Counted from the stretch's first letter, positions 8,121 to 16,534 are shown. The stretch: DNA of 64,000 bases from Clostridiales bacterium (GCA_018364155.1 JAGZMM010000002.1:62001-126000); one strand, 5' to 3'. The notes: a model not told the origin generated them from the sequence alone. A program made the numbers and translations.

Positions 8121-9458
8121 TTATATGTGCTCTGCCACCTGTCTGGAGCTTATGGGAGGCTTTCCTTCCCGCCCGGCCCGGTAGATGGGCAGGTAAACCT
8201 CCTTGTCGCGAATAACGCAGCCGGAGGTCCCCCCGTCGCGCATAAGCTCGGTGCATTTGCTGCAGGCGATGCAGCACTTTTCCCGTTTCATGCCTCCCTG
8301 CTCCAGCAAATCCGCCGCAAAGTCCGGATAGGCGAGGGCCTGTCGGCCAAACCCAGCCAGGTCAAACCAGCCGTCCTTCACGCCGCCGGCTGCCGCCAGC
8401 GAGCCAAATTCCCGCAGCCAGCTCAGCGCGCTGCACAAGAAGGCCGTATCCGGGCAGGATTCCTTTAATTCCTTCACCGCCCCGAGCATCTTGCCCACGT
8501 AAACGAGGGGATGCACCGGCGGGCGGTAAAACCCAATGTCGTACGGGCGGTTGACGTGAGGGTTATAGTAGGGGTTTCCGGCGGTGACGTCGATAAGCTC
8601 CACACCCAGGGCGCGCAGCCGCCTCACCAGCTCCTTGGTTTCGGCCAAGTCGGGGGTGCGGAAGTCCTCTTTTTTCACACCGAAGCCGTAAGGAACCGGG
8701 ATTTCATCAAAGGCGTTGAGGCGCACCGTGACCGGGATTCCCGCTTCCTCCTTGACCCGGCGCACCGTGGTCAGCAGCATCCGGCTGCGCCCCTCAAAGT
8801 CCCCGCCGTACTTGCCTGGCCGGGTTTTTGCCCCCATCAGCTCAGCAAACAGATATCCGTGGCAGCATTTCACATCTACCGCGTCAAACCCTGCCTCCTT
8901 CGCCTGCCTGGCCCCTTCCACAAAGGTATCCTGCAAGGCGTCCAGCTCCTCGTCGGTAATGACCTTATAAGTCTGCCCCGGCCGGTCCAAATAAGGGTTT
9001 TGGGCTGCAATGATGGGCTGTGGCTTGGAATACCGTCCCGAATGGGTCAGCTGCAGCACGGTGAAAGGAACCGGATGCCCCGCTTCTCTGGCCGTGTCTG
9101 CAATCTGCGCCTGTAAAGCGGCCATAGCCTCAACCGTGTCCCGGTTAATGCAGAGCTGGCGGGGATTCGCCCGCCCGTTCGGGTCCACCGCCGCCGCTTC
9201 CAGCCAGATAAGGCCCGCGCCTCCCGCTGCGAACCGGCGGTACCGGCGCAGGGTCAGCTCGCCCGGACGGCCGTCCGCCGTGCCGTCGCAGCCCTCCATG
9301 GGCTGGATGCATAGACGGTTGGGGATCTCCTTGCCATAAATAGACAGCGGCGCCTTGAGAGAAGACAGGTCCTTAGAAAAAGGAAGCGTTACCCCGCAGG
9401 CCTTGCAGGCGGCGGTCAGCTCCTCTAACGTGTGATAGGAAAAAGGTTGGTGCTCCAT
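8121..9458 (-). CDS. Old Yellow Enzyme-like NADH:flavin oxidoreductase
   Basis: This 445-residue protein is an FMN-binding TIM barrel of the OYE / 2,4-dienoyl-CoA reductase N-terminal type, with KCCHGYLFAELMGAKTRPGKYGG in the middle (active-site H-x-Y-L region; NRxDxYGG-like R-x-G-K-Y-G-G). It ends with a cysteine cluster, C396-x2-C399-x2-C402-x11-C414, close to the 4Fe-4S ligand pattern C-x2-C-x3-C-x11-C of dienoyl-CoA reductases but shortened by one residue. The C-terminal FAD domain of those enzymes is missing. AGGAGG lies 8 nt before the ATG. It is 34 nt after prmA on the same strand, so it may be read from the GH25-prmA transcript. The substrate is unknown; an enoate or enal is likely. 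Confidence 0.8.
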   Translation of the reverse strand: MEHQPFSYHTLEELTAACKACGVTLPFSKDLSSLKAPLSIYGKEIPNRLCIQPMEGCDGTADGRPGELTLRRYRRFAAGGAGLIWLEAAAVDPNGRANPRQLCINRDTVEAMAALQAQIADTAREAGHPVPFTVLQLTHSGRYSKPQPIIAAQNPYLDRPGQTYKVITDEELDALQDTFVEGARQAKEAGFDAVDVKCCHGYLFAELMGAKTRPGKYGGDFEGRSRMLLTTVRRVKEEAGIPVTVRLNAFDEIPVPYGFGVKKEDFRTPDLAETKELVRRLRALGVELIDVTAGNPYYNPHVNRPYDIGFYRPPVHPLVYVGKMLGAVKELKESCPDTAFLCSALSWLREFGSLAAAGGVKDGWFDLAGFGRQALAYPDFAADLLEQGGMKREKCCIACSKCTELMRDGGTSGCVIRDKEVYLPIYRAGREGKPPISSRQVAEHI

Positions 9459-9492
9459 AGTGAAAACCTCCTGGGTTGTGTGTTACAAGACG

Positions 9493-10422
9493 TCAGACCT
9501 TCTTGCGCTTGCAGGCAAAGCAGAGCCAGCCCCCGTCCTCCATCCGGTCTGTCACCACAAAACCGTTTTCCTCGAACGCGGCGAGCACGTCCGGCTCCCG
9601 CGTGTCGATGATGCCCGAGGTGATCCACACGCCGCCGTCCGCCAGGTGCCCAGCGATGGAGGAGGACAGGGAGATGATCGCATCGGCCACGATGTTGGAG
9701 GCGACCACGGCGAACCTCCCCTGCACCTGGGTCACCAAGTCTCCCGCCAGCGCCGTGAAGGCGGGGGGCTCCATGCCGTTTATCCGCCCATTCTCCGCCG
9801 CCGTTTTCACCGCTAAGGGATCGATGTCCACCCCCACGGCCCTCGACGCGCCCAGCAGCAGCCCCGCGATGGATAAAATCCCGCTGCCGCAGCCCACGTC
9901 GAGCAGTTCACAGCCGGGAGTAATCACCCGCTCGAGCATGGCAAGGCAGAGACGGGTGGTGTTGTGCCCGCCGGTGCCGAAGGCGGCGCCCGGGTCGATG
10001 CGCAGCACCTTGCGGCCGTTTGCGTCGGGCACGTCCTCCCAGAGCGGGCAGATGAGCAGCCGTTCTCCCACCGTCAAAGGCTTGAAATACTGCTTCCAGT
10101 TGTTGGCCCAGTCCTCCTCCCGGATGGCCGTAGTGTTGAGCGTGTGTGGGATTTTCTCGGCCGTGTACCGTTCGGTGAGGAATGAGAGGGCTTCGGCGGG
10201 ATTCGCCTCTGGGGATAGGTAGATGTGTACAATCGAATGGGTCCGGTCCTTTCGGAGCAGGTCCTCGTCGATGAGATCGATGTGGGCGATTTCCCGGGCT
10301 CCTTCCTCTAAGTCGGAATAATCCTCCAGGTAAAGCCCGTAGGGCACCGTCATCTGCGCAATGTCCGCCGCCGCGTCGGTGTACCTAGTGGGGACTGTAA
10401 TGGTGACTTCCGTCCATTCCAT
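9493..10422 (-). CDS. prmA: Ribosomal protein L11 methyltransferase
   Basis: This 309-residue protein has the PrmA architecture: an N-terminal L11-recognition domain followed by a class I SAM fold with DVGCGSGILSI (motif I), VGVDIDPLAV (motif II) and VVASNIVADAI (the N-I-x-A-D catalytic motif). It trimethylates ribosomal protein L11. The ATG at 10422 is supported by AAGGAG 8 nt upstream; an in-frame ATG 21 codons earlier lies within the GH25 gene and lacks a site. It follows the GH25 lysozyme gene by 17 nt and is part of that transcript. Confidence 0.93.
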   Translation of the reverse strand: MEWTEVTITVPTRYTDAAADIAQMTVPYGLYLEDYSDLEEGAREIAHIDLIDEDLLRKDRTHSIVHIYLSPEANPAEALSFLTERYTAEKIPHTLNTTAIREEDWANNWKQYFKPLTVGERLLICPLWEDVPDANGRKVLRIDPGAAFGTGGHNTTRLCLAMLERVITPGCELLDVGCGSGILSIAGLLLGASRAVGVDIDPLAVKTAAENGRINGMEPPAFTALAGDLVTQVQGRFAVVASNIVADAIISLSSSIAGHLADGGVWITSGIIDTREPDVLAAFEENGFVVTDRMEDGGWLCFACKRKKV

Positions 10423-10439
10423 AAAAACGACTCCTTTTC

Positions 10440-11183
10440 TTACGGCTGCAGGCCGTAACGCCAAAATTCCTCTTCGGTGCCGCAAAACACGTTGAGGTCA
10501 ATGCATTTCTCTTTTCCTTGGTAACCGGAAAGACGGCCCTTGTCCGAATACTGCCAGAAGGCGTAGGCCCGCCCGTCCGGCAGGGACGGGGTGAAAAACA
10601 CGTCCCGGATCCAAATGTCGTAGTCCTCATAGCCGCCGGATAGGTACTGCTTGTAAGCCGTCCCGGTGGAATAGAGGATGGGTTTGACTCCATAGTGTTC
10701 GGTAAGCCGGGCGAGCAAGGGAACCAGCTGGGCCTCCACTTCCTCTCGGGACGGCGGGTTTTGCTCCTTGTCCCCGTAGAACTCTACGTCCACCACCGGC
10801 GGCAGGTCGCCCTCCCGCTTGGGAACGGTTTCTATGAAATGGGCCGCCTGGGCTTCCCCGGAGCTGTCAAAGCTGAAAAAGTGATAAGCCCCTACCCGCA
10901 GGCCGCATAAACGGGCTTGCTCCCAGTTCTCTTTAAAGCGCGCATCGATAAAGGAGCTGCCCTCAGTGGCCTTCACAAAGGCGAAGGAAAGGTCCTGCCC
11001 AGCAAGAACCGGCCAGTCGATTTCCCCCTGATGGGCGGACACGTCCACTCCCTGCACGGGAAACTGCTCTTTGGACGGGCGGTTTGGGATCAAAAGTCCC
11101 TCCTGCCATAGAAAAAAGCAGACCGCCCCCGCCGCCAGCAAGACGGCCGCGCTTACGGCGGCGATGAAGAAACCCTTTCGCAT
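10440..11183 (-). CDS. GH25 family lysozyme, membrane-anchored or secreted
   Basis: This 247-residue protein starts with a basic tip and one hydrophobic segment (about residues 5-26), followed by a glycoside hydrolase 25 domain: GVDVSAHQGEIDW at the first strand, FVKATEGSSFID, VGAYHFFSF, and the D-x-E pair in VVDVEFYGD. GH25 enzymes cut the MurNAc-GlcNAc bond of peptidoglycan. The leader has no evident signal peptidase site, so it may stay tethered outside the membrane. A peptidoglycan-type M14 peptidase is divergent from it, suggesting a shared wall-turnover role. Confidence 0.88.
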   Translation of the reverse strand: MRKGFFIAAVSAAVLLAAGAVCFFLWQEGLLIPNRPSKEQFPVQGVDVSAHQGEIDWPVLAGQDLSFAFVKATEGSSFIDARFKENWEQARLCGLRVGAYHFFSFDSSGEAQAAHFIETVPKREGDLPPVVDVEFYGDKEQNPPSREEVEAQLVPLLARLTEHYGVKPILYSTGTAYKQYLSGGYEDYDIWIRDVFFTPSLPDGRAYAFWQYSDKGRLSGYQGKEKCIDLNVFCGTEEEFWRYGLQP

Positions 11184-11232
11184 CCGTTTTCATCCTCTCG
11201 GCTCCCCGCTGCGTAGGGGATTCGCTGCACCT

Positions 11233-11261
11233 ATCATACCATTTTGCACCGGGTTTCTCAA
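11233..11261 (-). promoter_or_regulatory. Sigma-A promoter of GH25-prmA-OYE transcript
   Basis: TTGAGA (11256-11261) and TATGAT (11233-11238) on the minus strand are 17 nt apart, about 50 nt upstream of the GH25 start. Confidence 0.65.
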
Positions 11262-11375
11262 CCATGTCCTTTTCGCGAAATTCGCCCTTCTTTTCGTCTG
11301 ATTGCCCTTTGCGGCGCATACCCTTAAGTGGAGCAGTTTTTTCACCGCTGCGAATCCAAAGAAGGGGCGACTGCC

Positions 11376-12278
11376 ATGCAATCGATTGTGACCAATCATC
11401 CGCCGGTTCATCAAACCGTACGCAACTACATCAACACCCTCCACGCCGCCTATCCGTTTCTTGAGGAGCTGCCCTCCGGCCGCAGCGTCTTAGGCCGGGA
11501 AATCTTCTGCCTGACTATGGGCAAAGCAAAGGACAAGGTGCTCTATGTGGCCGGTACCCACGGCAGCGAATGGCTCACCTGCATGGTGCTGCTGCGTTTT
11601 CTCGACCGGCTGTGCGCAGCCTACCAGGACGGGGGCACCATCGCCGGGGTGGATGTGCGCACCGCCCTGCTGGGCCGAGGCCTGGCCTTTGTGCCGTGTT
11701 TAAACCCGGACGGAGTGGAAATCGCGCTGCGCGGGTACGACGGGGCGCTGCGCAATTCCTCTTTGGTGCGCAAGCTAAGCGGCGGAGATACCCGCTGCTG
11801 GCAGGCAAACGCCAGGGGAGTAGACTTAAATCACAATTTCGACGCCGGCTGGAAGGAGCTGCGAAAGCTGGAACGGGAACAGGGCATCTTTGGCCCTGCC
11901 AGCCGTCAGTTTGGCGGCAGCTGCCCGGAAAGCGAACCGGAAACCTGGTGGCTTACAAAGCTCTGCCGGGCCCAGCGCTTCCGCCATGCCCTGACGCTGC
12001 ACAGCCAAGGAGAGGTCATCTACTGGCGGTACGGGGAGCGTACCCCCCAGCGTGCCCGCACGATGGCAAACATACTCGCCTCGGCCAGCGGCTACACCCT
12101 CGACGATCCGGACGGTCTGGCCTCCTACGGAGGCTTTAAGGATTGGTTCATCGACGAATTCGGCCGCCCGGCCTTTACCATCGAACTGGGGTACGGGGAA
12201 AACCCGCTGCCGGTCTCCGATTTCGAGCCGGTGTACAGCCGTGTGGAGGAAATGCTGCTTCTGGCGGCGATGATGTAA
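11376..12278 (+). CDS. M14 family zinc carboxypeptidase (gamma-glutamyl-diaminopimelate peptidase-like)
   Basis: This 300-residue protein has the M14 zinc ligands H62-x2-E65 (THGSEW), the substrate-binding NARGVDLNHNFD segment, the third ligand in ALTLHSQGE, and a catalytic glutamate in FTIELGYGENPL. The DLNHNFD/GYGENPLP pattern resembles Bacillus YqgT/endopeptidase I enzymes that cleave gamma-D-Glu-diaminopimelate in wall peptides. No signal peptide is visible, so it probably recycles imported muropeptides in the cytoplasm or, as in some relatives, in spores. The ATG at 11376 is preceded by AAGGGG; a longer frame upstream has no binding site. Confidence 0.8.
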   Translation: MQSIVTNHPPVHQTVRNYINTLHAAYPFLEELPSGRSVLGREIFCLTMGKAKDKVLYVAGTHGSEWLTCMVLLRFLDRLCAAYQDGGTIAGVDVRTALLGRGLAFVPCLNPDGVEIALRGYDGALRNSSLVRKLSGGDTRCWQANARGVDLNHNFDAGWKELRKLEREQGIFGPASRQFGGSCPESEPETWWLTKLCRAQRFRHALTLHSQGEVIYWRYGERTPQRARTMANILASASGYTLDDPDGLASYGGFKDWFIDEFGRPAFTIELGYGENPLPVSDFEPVYSRVEEMLLLAAMM

Positions 12279-12378
12279 GGGAAAGCTTTTCACGTCTTTG
12301 GATATCATCTGCCTGTTTTAGATGGTATTGCCAAAAAAGGCGAAAAGAACACGCGGGTTTTGCGTAAGAGGGAACAAT

Positions 12379-12395
12379 CGTTACAAAACTGTAAC
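12379..12395 (+). promoter_or_regulatory. WalR-like palindrome upstream of lipoprotein gene
   Basis: CGTTAC-AAAAC-TGTAAC forms the inverted repeat GTTACA-N4-TGTAAC and differs at one base from the WalR (YycF) direct-repeat consensus TGTWAH-N5-TGTWAH. It abuts the -35 box of the next promoter, where an activator would bind. The same 12 palindromic bases recur at 14906-14921. Confidence 0.45.
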
Positions 12396-12423
12396 TTGCA
12401 CATAGGGGGAATCGCGGTAAAAT
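12396..12423 (+). promoter_or_regulatory. Promoter of lipoprotein gene
   Basis: TTGCAC (12396-12401) and TAAAAT (12418-12423) are 16 nt apart. The weak -35 match together with the adjacent palindrome suggests an activated promoter. Confidence 0.55.
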
Positions 12424-12503
12424 AAAGAAAGTATTTTACCCAAGACAGGAAGCGGAATGGTTGCCGCGTTCCTATGGAGAGGAAAACTGCCGGGAGGTTT
12501 CAG

Positions 12504-13208
12504 ATGAAGGGATTTTCCAAAGCAATTGCGTTGCTTTTATGTGTGATCGTGGTGCTGGCGGGCCTGTCCGCCTGCAGCAAACCGGAGCCGGGCGTTTCCT
12601 CTGGGCCGTCGGAAGAATCGTCTCTGCCGGGTACCTCTGCGCTGACGGTGAGCAACACCGGCGCCGGCGAAGAGGTTCCCTCTCCGCCCACCACCGAAAC
12701 GGCGGGCGCTTTGATGGAGCAGGACCAGGATCTGCTTGACGACATACAGAGCTTTGTCAATTCCACCTATATTGCAGGGAGCAGCTTTGAGAACGATACG
12801 CTGCCCGACTCGCGCATGGCTCTTTCGGCCATGTTTTTGTGCCGGGATTTGAAAGAGCTTTCCTATACCGAAGACGGGCTTGTGAGCATCGACGCAGTAT
12901 ATTTCGATAAGGCGGTGCTCGACTACTTCGGCCAGCCCATCCGCGATGCCTCTACGCTGACCGACTTTATGCCTACCTACCGGGACGGAAAATATTACTG
13001 GTACCCCACGGGGATGGATTCCTTCTATCAGTTCACTGCCCAGCGCGCCTATGACCTATCCGGCGGCTACATCCGGGTGGAAGGCAAGGCGCAGCAGATG
13101 AAGATGGGGGAAAGCGAACCGGCAGACGAAATGGAATGCGTCGTCATCGTGCTGCAAAAGCCGGAATCTCCCTATGGGTACAATATGATTGCGGAAAAAT
13201 GCAAATAA
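12504..13208 (+). CDS. Secreted lipoprotein of unknown function
   Basis: This 234-residue protein has a classical lipoprotein signal peptide: Lys2, a hydrophobic core, then the lipobox LSAC with the lipidated cysteine near residue 24. A Ser/Pro/Glu-rich linker (about residues 25-65) precedes a compact domain with many aromatic residues (KYYWYPTGMDSFY). I do not recognise the domain. GGGAGG lies 6 nt before the ATG, ruling out the longer frame. It is monocistronic, with its own promoter and terminator. The adjacent WalR-like palindrome hints at a cell-envelope role, but this is only inference. Confidence 0.8.
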   Translation: MKGFSKAIALLLCVIVVLAGLSACSKPEPGVSSGPSEESSLPGTSALTVSNTGAGEEVPSPPTTETAGALMEQDQDLLDDIQSFVNSTYIAGSSFENDTLPDSRMALSAMFLCRDLKELSYTEDGLVSIDAVYFDKAVLDYFGQPIRDASTLTDFMPTYRDGKYYWYPTGMDSFYQFTAQRAYDLSGGYIRVEGKAQQMKMGESEPADEMECVVIVLQKPESPYGYNMIAEKCK

Positions 13209-13216
13209 GGAAACCG

Positions 13217-13262
13217 AAAATGCCCGCCAAACAGCAATTGTGCTGTCCGGCGGGCATTTTTT
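13217..13262 (+). terminator. Terminator of lipoprotein gene
   Basis: A 12-bp stem (13217-13228 with 13249-13260, AAAATGCCCGCC) with an inner 6-bp stem (ACAGCA/TGCTGT) ends in a T6 tract. Confidence 0.9.
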
Positions 13263-13475
13263 CATAAGCGGCGGAAGAAACGGCAAAGGGGTATCAGGCA
13301 GGCCGGATAGGACGAATACCGTGCAGTACGCCAAAAGAAACGTCCGTGTTTTTTCGCGCTGTGAATGGATCGCCCGGCCCTCATACCGGATGCTTGCTTT
13401 GAGAACGCGGCGCGATTCGTTTGGCGGAGTGCCTCACAGGCATAAAGCGCCGAGCGGCTTGGGGCGGAAAAGAAA
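13263..13475. other. Intergenic stretch between two terminators
   Basis: Between the lipoprotein terminator and the facing terminator of the G5/3D gene I see no gene, RNA or repeat. Open frames here are short and without binding sites. Confidence 0.6.
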
Positions 13476-13506
13476 AAGGGCCGGACGCTCAAAGCGTCCG
13501 GCCCTT
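13471..13506 (-). terminator. Terminator of G5/3D-domain gene
   Basis: A 13-bp perfect stem (13476-13488 with 13494-13506, AAGGGCCGGACGC) with a 5-nt loop is followed by T5 on the minus strand, 32 nt after the stop. Confidence 0.9.
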
Positions 13507-13537
13507 GTCTCGTCTGAATCGGGGAGCGCACGTGCTC

Positions 13538-14581
13538 TTAATTAAGAACAAAGATGAGCACGTCGCGTTTGCCGAAGCTGTAAATGTCGCTCATGTTGGA
13601 GAAATACAGGTCGGCCACAATGTTGGTAGAGTGAACAAAGCCGCCGGTATCCGCCGCGATGCAGTAGCCGTAGACGAACTTGCCGTCCGCGGACACGATA
13701 TACAACTCCGTACCGTAGGGGATTTCTCTGGGGTCCACCGCCACATGGCCCTGCATAGCAGGACGTCCCGAAGCGGTACCCTTACCGGGCGCGGCCGTAT
13801 AAGCCGTGCCGGGACCGGTGATGACCCGGCTGTAGTGGACCGGATAGCCGTTTGCGTCCAGCTCGATGGGAGAAGAGGGGGTGAGCAGAGAGAAACACGG
13901 CACGTCTGCCGAGGTCATCACGGCGCCGCCCGAACCGGTCAGCTGGCTGACCAGACTCGGATTGCGGGCCACATAGGTGCCCATCTGTACCACTTCATCC
14001 ACCGGTTCGCTGACTACTTCCTCGCCAAGCTTTACCGATTTGACGATTTTACCGTTTACCATAGTCTGCTCGTAACGGGCCACGCTCACGCCGGCCACGC
14101 CCGCGCTCTTCACACGGACCTCGCCTGCGTTTAATAGGCTCGTTTCCTGCGTCACGGTGCCATAGGGGATCGCGGATTCAATTTCCACCGTCACCGTTTC
14201 CGGTGTGGCGGATTCCTGGGTGTACTGGGCAAGCGTTCCGTAATAGGAAACGCTGACCGCGCTGCTTTGGGTGAGGGAGGAGAGGTCGAAGGCGCCGTCG
14301 CGGATGTAGGTGATCTCCAGATTGCCGTCTGCGTTGTGGCGGGCATCCACCAGATCACTTTCGCCCGGCAGGATGCCGGCCTTCCCCAGGATGATATTCG
14401 GCTGCGCCGAGGAGGTGTACACCGTAGTGTCGGTGACGCCGTCGTAGACGCGAACCGGTTTGAGCTCAAGAAATCCCCAGACGAGAGCTATGACGCATGT
14501 GACCCCTAAAAGGGTCACCGGAAAGAGGCGCGAAGTACACAAGCGGGATAAGAGCTTGCGCACTCGTTGCATTTCGGTCAT
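13538..14581 (-). CDS. Cell-wall protein with G5 and 3D domains (YabE/Rpf-like)
   Basis: This 347-residue protein has one N-terminal membrane segment (about residues 20-42), a DUF348-like region (KPVRVYDGVTDTTVYTSS), a G5 domain (SAIPYGTVTQETSLLNAGEV through VNGKIVKSVKLGEEVVSEPVDEVVQMGT) and a C-terminal 3D domain ending in Y-C-I-A-A-D-T-G-G-F with the Asp of the 3D motif. It resembles B. subtilis YabE and the resuscitation-promoting lytic transglycosylases, acting outside on peptidoglycan. The ATG at 14581 has AAGGAG 7 nt upstream, which excludes the longer frame. It has a near-consensus promoter. Confidence 0.88.
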   Translation of the reverse strand: MTEMQRVRKLLSRLCTSRLFPVTLLGVTCVIALVWGFLELKPVRVYDGVTDTTVYTSSAQPNIILGKAGILPGESDLVDARHNADGNLEITYIRDGAFDLSSLTQSSAVSVSYYGTLAQYTQESATPETVTVEIESAIPYGTVTQETSLLNAGEVRVKSAGVAGVSVARYEQTMVNGKIVKSVKLGEEVVSEPVDEVVQMGTYVARNPSLVSQLTGSGGAVMTSADVPCFSLLTPSSPIELDANGYPVHYSRVITGPGTAYTAAPGKGTASGRPAMQGHVAVDPREIPYGTELYIVSADGKFVYGYCIAADTGGFVHSTNIVADLYFSNMSDIYSFGKRDVLIFVLN

Positions 14582-14683
14582 ACGAATGCTCCTTACTCTG
14601 TATTTGCGAAGCCGCCGGTTTTGGGCGCTTCGCAGAAAGAAAAAATAACGCATTTTGACTTCTGCTTTTTTCGAACGAGTTTG

Positions 14684-14713
14684 ATTATAGCCTCGCAAAC
14701 CCAGGTCTGTCAA
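14684..14713 (-). promoter_or_regulatory. Strong sigma-A promoter of G5/3D gene
   Basis: TTGACA (14708-14713) and TATAAT (14684-14689) on the minus strand, both perfect, are 18 nt apart; the leader is about 95 nt. Confidence 0.85.
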
Positions 14714-15143
14714 ACGATTGCGGGTGCTTGGATTTGTTCAAACCTGCCAAAGTTTTTGACGTTTTCCTACATAAGGGAACGGCGGAAAGGAAAAGTAACG
14801 CCGCTGTTTTTCCTTTTTTTCATTTGGGAAAATCGACGGCGTTTTTTTAAATTCGACCATTTTTCGGCGAAAAAAACCAAAGGTCACGTTTCCTTTCTGT
14901 GCATTGTTACAATTTTGTAACAGAAATGACAGGGTTGTAATTTTTATTTGGAAGAAAATAGCAAACTAGTGAAAGCAACAAAATTTGAATTGGTATTTGT
15001 GCAAATTTTCAAGTGCTTCGTCAATTTGCACTAATCTGAAAGGCTAGAGATGGGTCTGCCTATCATTCCCGCTAAATGGGTGGAATAAGCGCGGTTTTTC
15101 TTGCATAGCAGCGAAAAAGGAAAGGGACAGACCCCAAGAAACA
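14714..15143. other. A+T-rich intergenic region
   Basis: About 430 nt between the G5/3D promoter and the gpr stop codon. Apart from the palindrome at 14905-14921 I see no gene, and no clear terminator for gpr. Confidence 0.6.
14905..14921 (-). promoter_or_regulatory. WalR-like palindrome, perfect consensus match
   Basis: TGTTAC-AATTT-TGTAAC fits the WalR consensus TGTWAH-N5-TGTWAH and is also a palindrome, GTTACA-N4-TGTAAC. It lies about 190 nt upstream of the -35 box of the G5/3D gene. In B. subtilis WalR controls wall hydrolases including the 3D-domain protein YocH, which makes the location suggestive; the distance is larger than usual. Confidence 0.45.
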
Positions 15144-16025
15144 TCAGGAAACCAGTGCTAAGATATCGTCGGGGCTGAGAGTGGGCTGCAAGGCGGTGTT
15201 GACGGCCAGGGAACACAAAAATGCCGCCCGGTCGATGAGCATGTCGATCTCCCTGGGGGTGACCATCATGGCCCGGCCATCCGGCTGCACCTTCGTGAGA
15301 AGCCGGTGGGCGTCCTCCTCACCCAAAAGGTCGGCGGCCAGGGTCATGGCGTCCACCACCGTAGGAACCCCCATGGCGATGACCGGCACTCCCAGGGTTT
15401 CCCGGCTGAGCTCCTTGCGCTTGTTGCCCACACCAGAGCCCGGGGAAATACCGGTGTCCGCCAGCTGTACGGTGCAGCCCAGGCGGGAGAGGCTGCGGGA
15501 GGCCAGCGCGTCGATGGCGATGACGGCGGCAGGCTTGATGTGCTCCACCGCCGCGGCCAGCAGTTCGCCGGTCTCAATGCCCGTCTGCCCCAAAACCCCC
15601 GGCGCCAGCACCGCTACCGGGCGAAGCCCTTCTAGGCCCGCGGCCCGGGCGATTTCCCCGCGGATGTGGCGGGTGGCCAGGATGGAGGAGCATGCGTCGG
15701 GACCCAAAGCGTCGGGGGTGGTTTCGGCGTTTCCGATGCCCGCCACCAGAACAGGGCCCTTTGGAGGCAGAAGCTCCTTGAGACAGTCGGCCACGGCGGA
15801 AAGCTTCTCGTCGATTTCCTCCGACATTTCCGAGAAAGGCGGCAGTTCAATGGTCACATAGTTGCCTACCGGCTTGCCGATGGCGTTGGCGCCCTCTTCG
15901 TTTACCACACGGATGCGGGTGATTTTCGCGTCGCCGCGCATTTCCTCACTGGACTCCACTCCAGGCGGTGTTTTCGTCCCTGCAAGCTCGGCGGCCTCAA
16001 TGGCCAGGTCGGTCCGATATATCAT
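15144..16025 (-). CDS. gpr: Spore germination protease GPR
   Basis: This 293-residue protein is the aspartic-like protease that degrades small acid-soluble spore proteins early in germination. The N-terminus YRTDLAIEA holds the TDLA-type prosequence region at which GPR zymogen is processed. Conserved blocks include VAGIGNAETTPDALGP, LAPGVLGQTGIETGE, IAIDALASRSLSRLG and ADTGISPGSGVGN. The ATG at 16025 is chosen because AAAGGAG lies 9 nt upstream; the ATG at 16031 would leave only 3 nt. Expression in the forespore (sigma F/G) is expected from the family. Its presence says the organism forms endospores. Confidence 0.95.
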   Translation of the reverse strand: MIYRTDLAIEAAELAGTKTPPGVESSEEMRGDAKITRIRVVNEEGANAIGKPVGNYVTIELPPFSEMSEEIDEKLSAVADCLKELLPPKGPVLVAGIGNAETTPDALGPDACSSILATRHIRGEIARAAGLEGLRPVAVLAPGVLGQTGIETGELLAAAVEHIKPAAVIAIDALASRSLSRLGCTVQLADTGISPGSGVGNKRKELSRETLGVPVIAMGVPTVVDAMTLAADLLGEEDAHRLLTKVQPDGRAMMVTPREIDMLIDRAAFLCSLAVNTALQPTLSPDDILALVS

Positions 16026-16090
16026 AGACATTGGCTCCTTTCGTAAAGACCGGGTTTCCTTTACCGGACAAAAAAGCGCCCGGTTTGCGG

Positions 16091-16123
16091 TATTAGTGTG
16101 GGACAAGCACGGAAGGAATATGC
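16091..16123 (-). promoter_or_regulatory. Possible forespore (sigma G-type) promoter of gpr
   Basis: On the minus strand GCATATT (16117-16123) and CACTAATA (16091-16098) are 18 nt apart and resemble sigma G elements (GMATR and CATnnTA). No sigma-A promoter is seen in the same interval. The match is loose. Confidence 0.3.
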
Positions 16124-16204
16124 AAAGAATTCGTCCTGAAAACGGAAGGAGCATCCGATTTTTCTAATTTATGAATCATTTGCGTCGTTTTTGCGAAAAA
16201 ACAC

Positions 16205-16233
16205 TTGCATTTTCTGGACATATGCTATATAAT
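16205..16233 (+). promoter_or_regulatory. Sigma-A promoter of tRNA-Val
   Basis: TTGCAT (16205-16210) and a perfect TATAAT (16228-16233) are 17 nt apart, about 30 nt upstream of the tRNA. Confidence 0.8.
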
Positions 16234-16265
16234 AATCTTCGTCGCAAAAACGACAGGTTCTATTT

Positions 16266-16341
16266 GGACGCTTAGCTCAGCTGGTAGAGCTTCCGCTTGA
16301 CGTGCGGAAGGTCAGCGGTTCAAGTCCGTTAGCGTCCACCA
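16266..16341 (+). tRNA. tRNA-Val (anticodon GAC)
   Basis: A full cloverleaf is seen: a 7-bp acceptor stem (GGACGCT / AGCGTCC), D arm with AGCTCAGCTGGTAGAGC, anticodon stem TCCGC/GCGGA around the loop TTGACGT (anticodon GAC), and T arm GGTTCAAGTCC. The discriminator A at 16338 is followed by an encoded CCA. G at position 37 is a little unusual. It is transcribed alone. Confidence 0.95.
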
Positions 16342-16395
16342 GAAAGGGCTGTCCCTGCAATAGTGGGGGCGGCCTTATTTTTTTGTTTTTTGCAG

Positions 16396-16433
16396 CCCCG
16401 GGAAGGAAAAAAGAACCTTTCCGGGGATTTTCT
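16396..16433 (+). terminator. Terminator after tRNA-Val
   Basis: An 11-bp stem with one G-U pair (16396-16406 with 16416-16426, CCCCGGGAAGG) is followed by ATTTTCT. A weaker hairpin with a T7 run lies at about 16345-16384, directly after the tRNA. Confidence 0.7.
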
Positions 16434-16534
16434 ATTATAATAAGGTATATGCGTGCTTTTTTGTGCAGAACCGGCGGGTGATATGGTGCATTTGTGCCCG
16501 CAGCCCGGCTCAGGGGAAAAAGACGGTAGGCGCG

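Noticed and set aside
14905..14921. Rex-type reading of the GTTACA-N4-TGTAAC palindrome
   Set aside because: Its centre and right half do not fit TTAACAA; the WalR pattern fits better.
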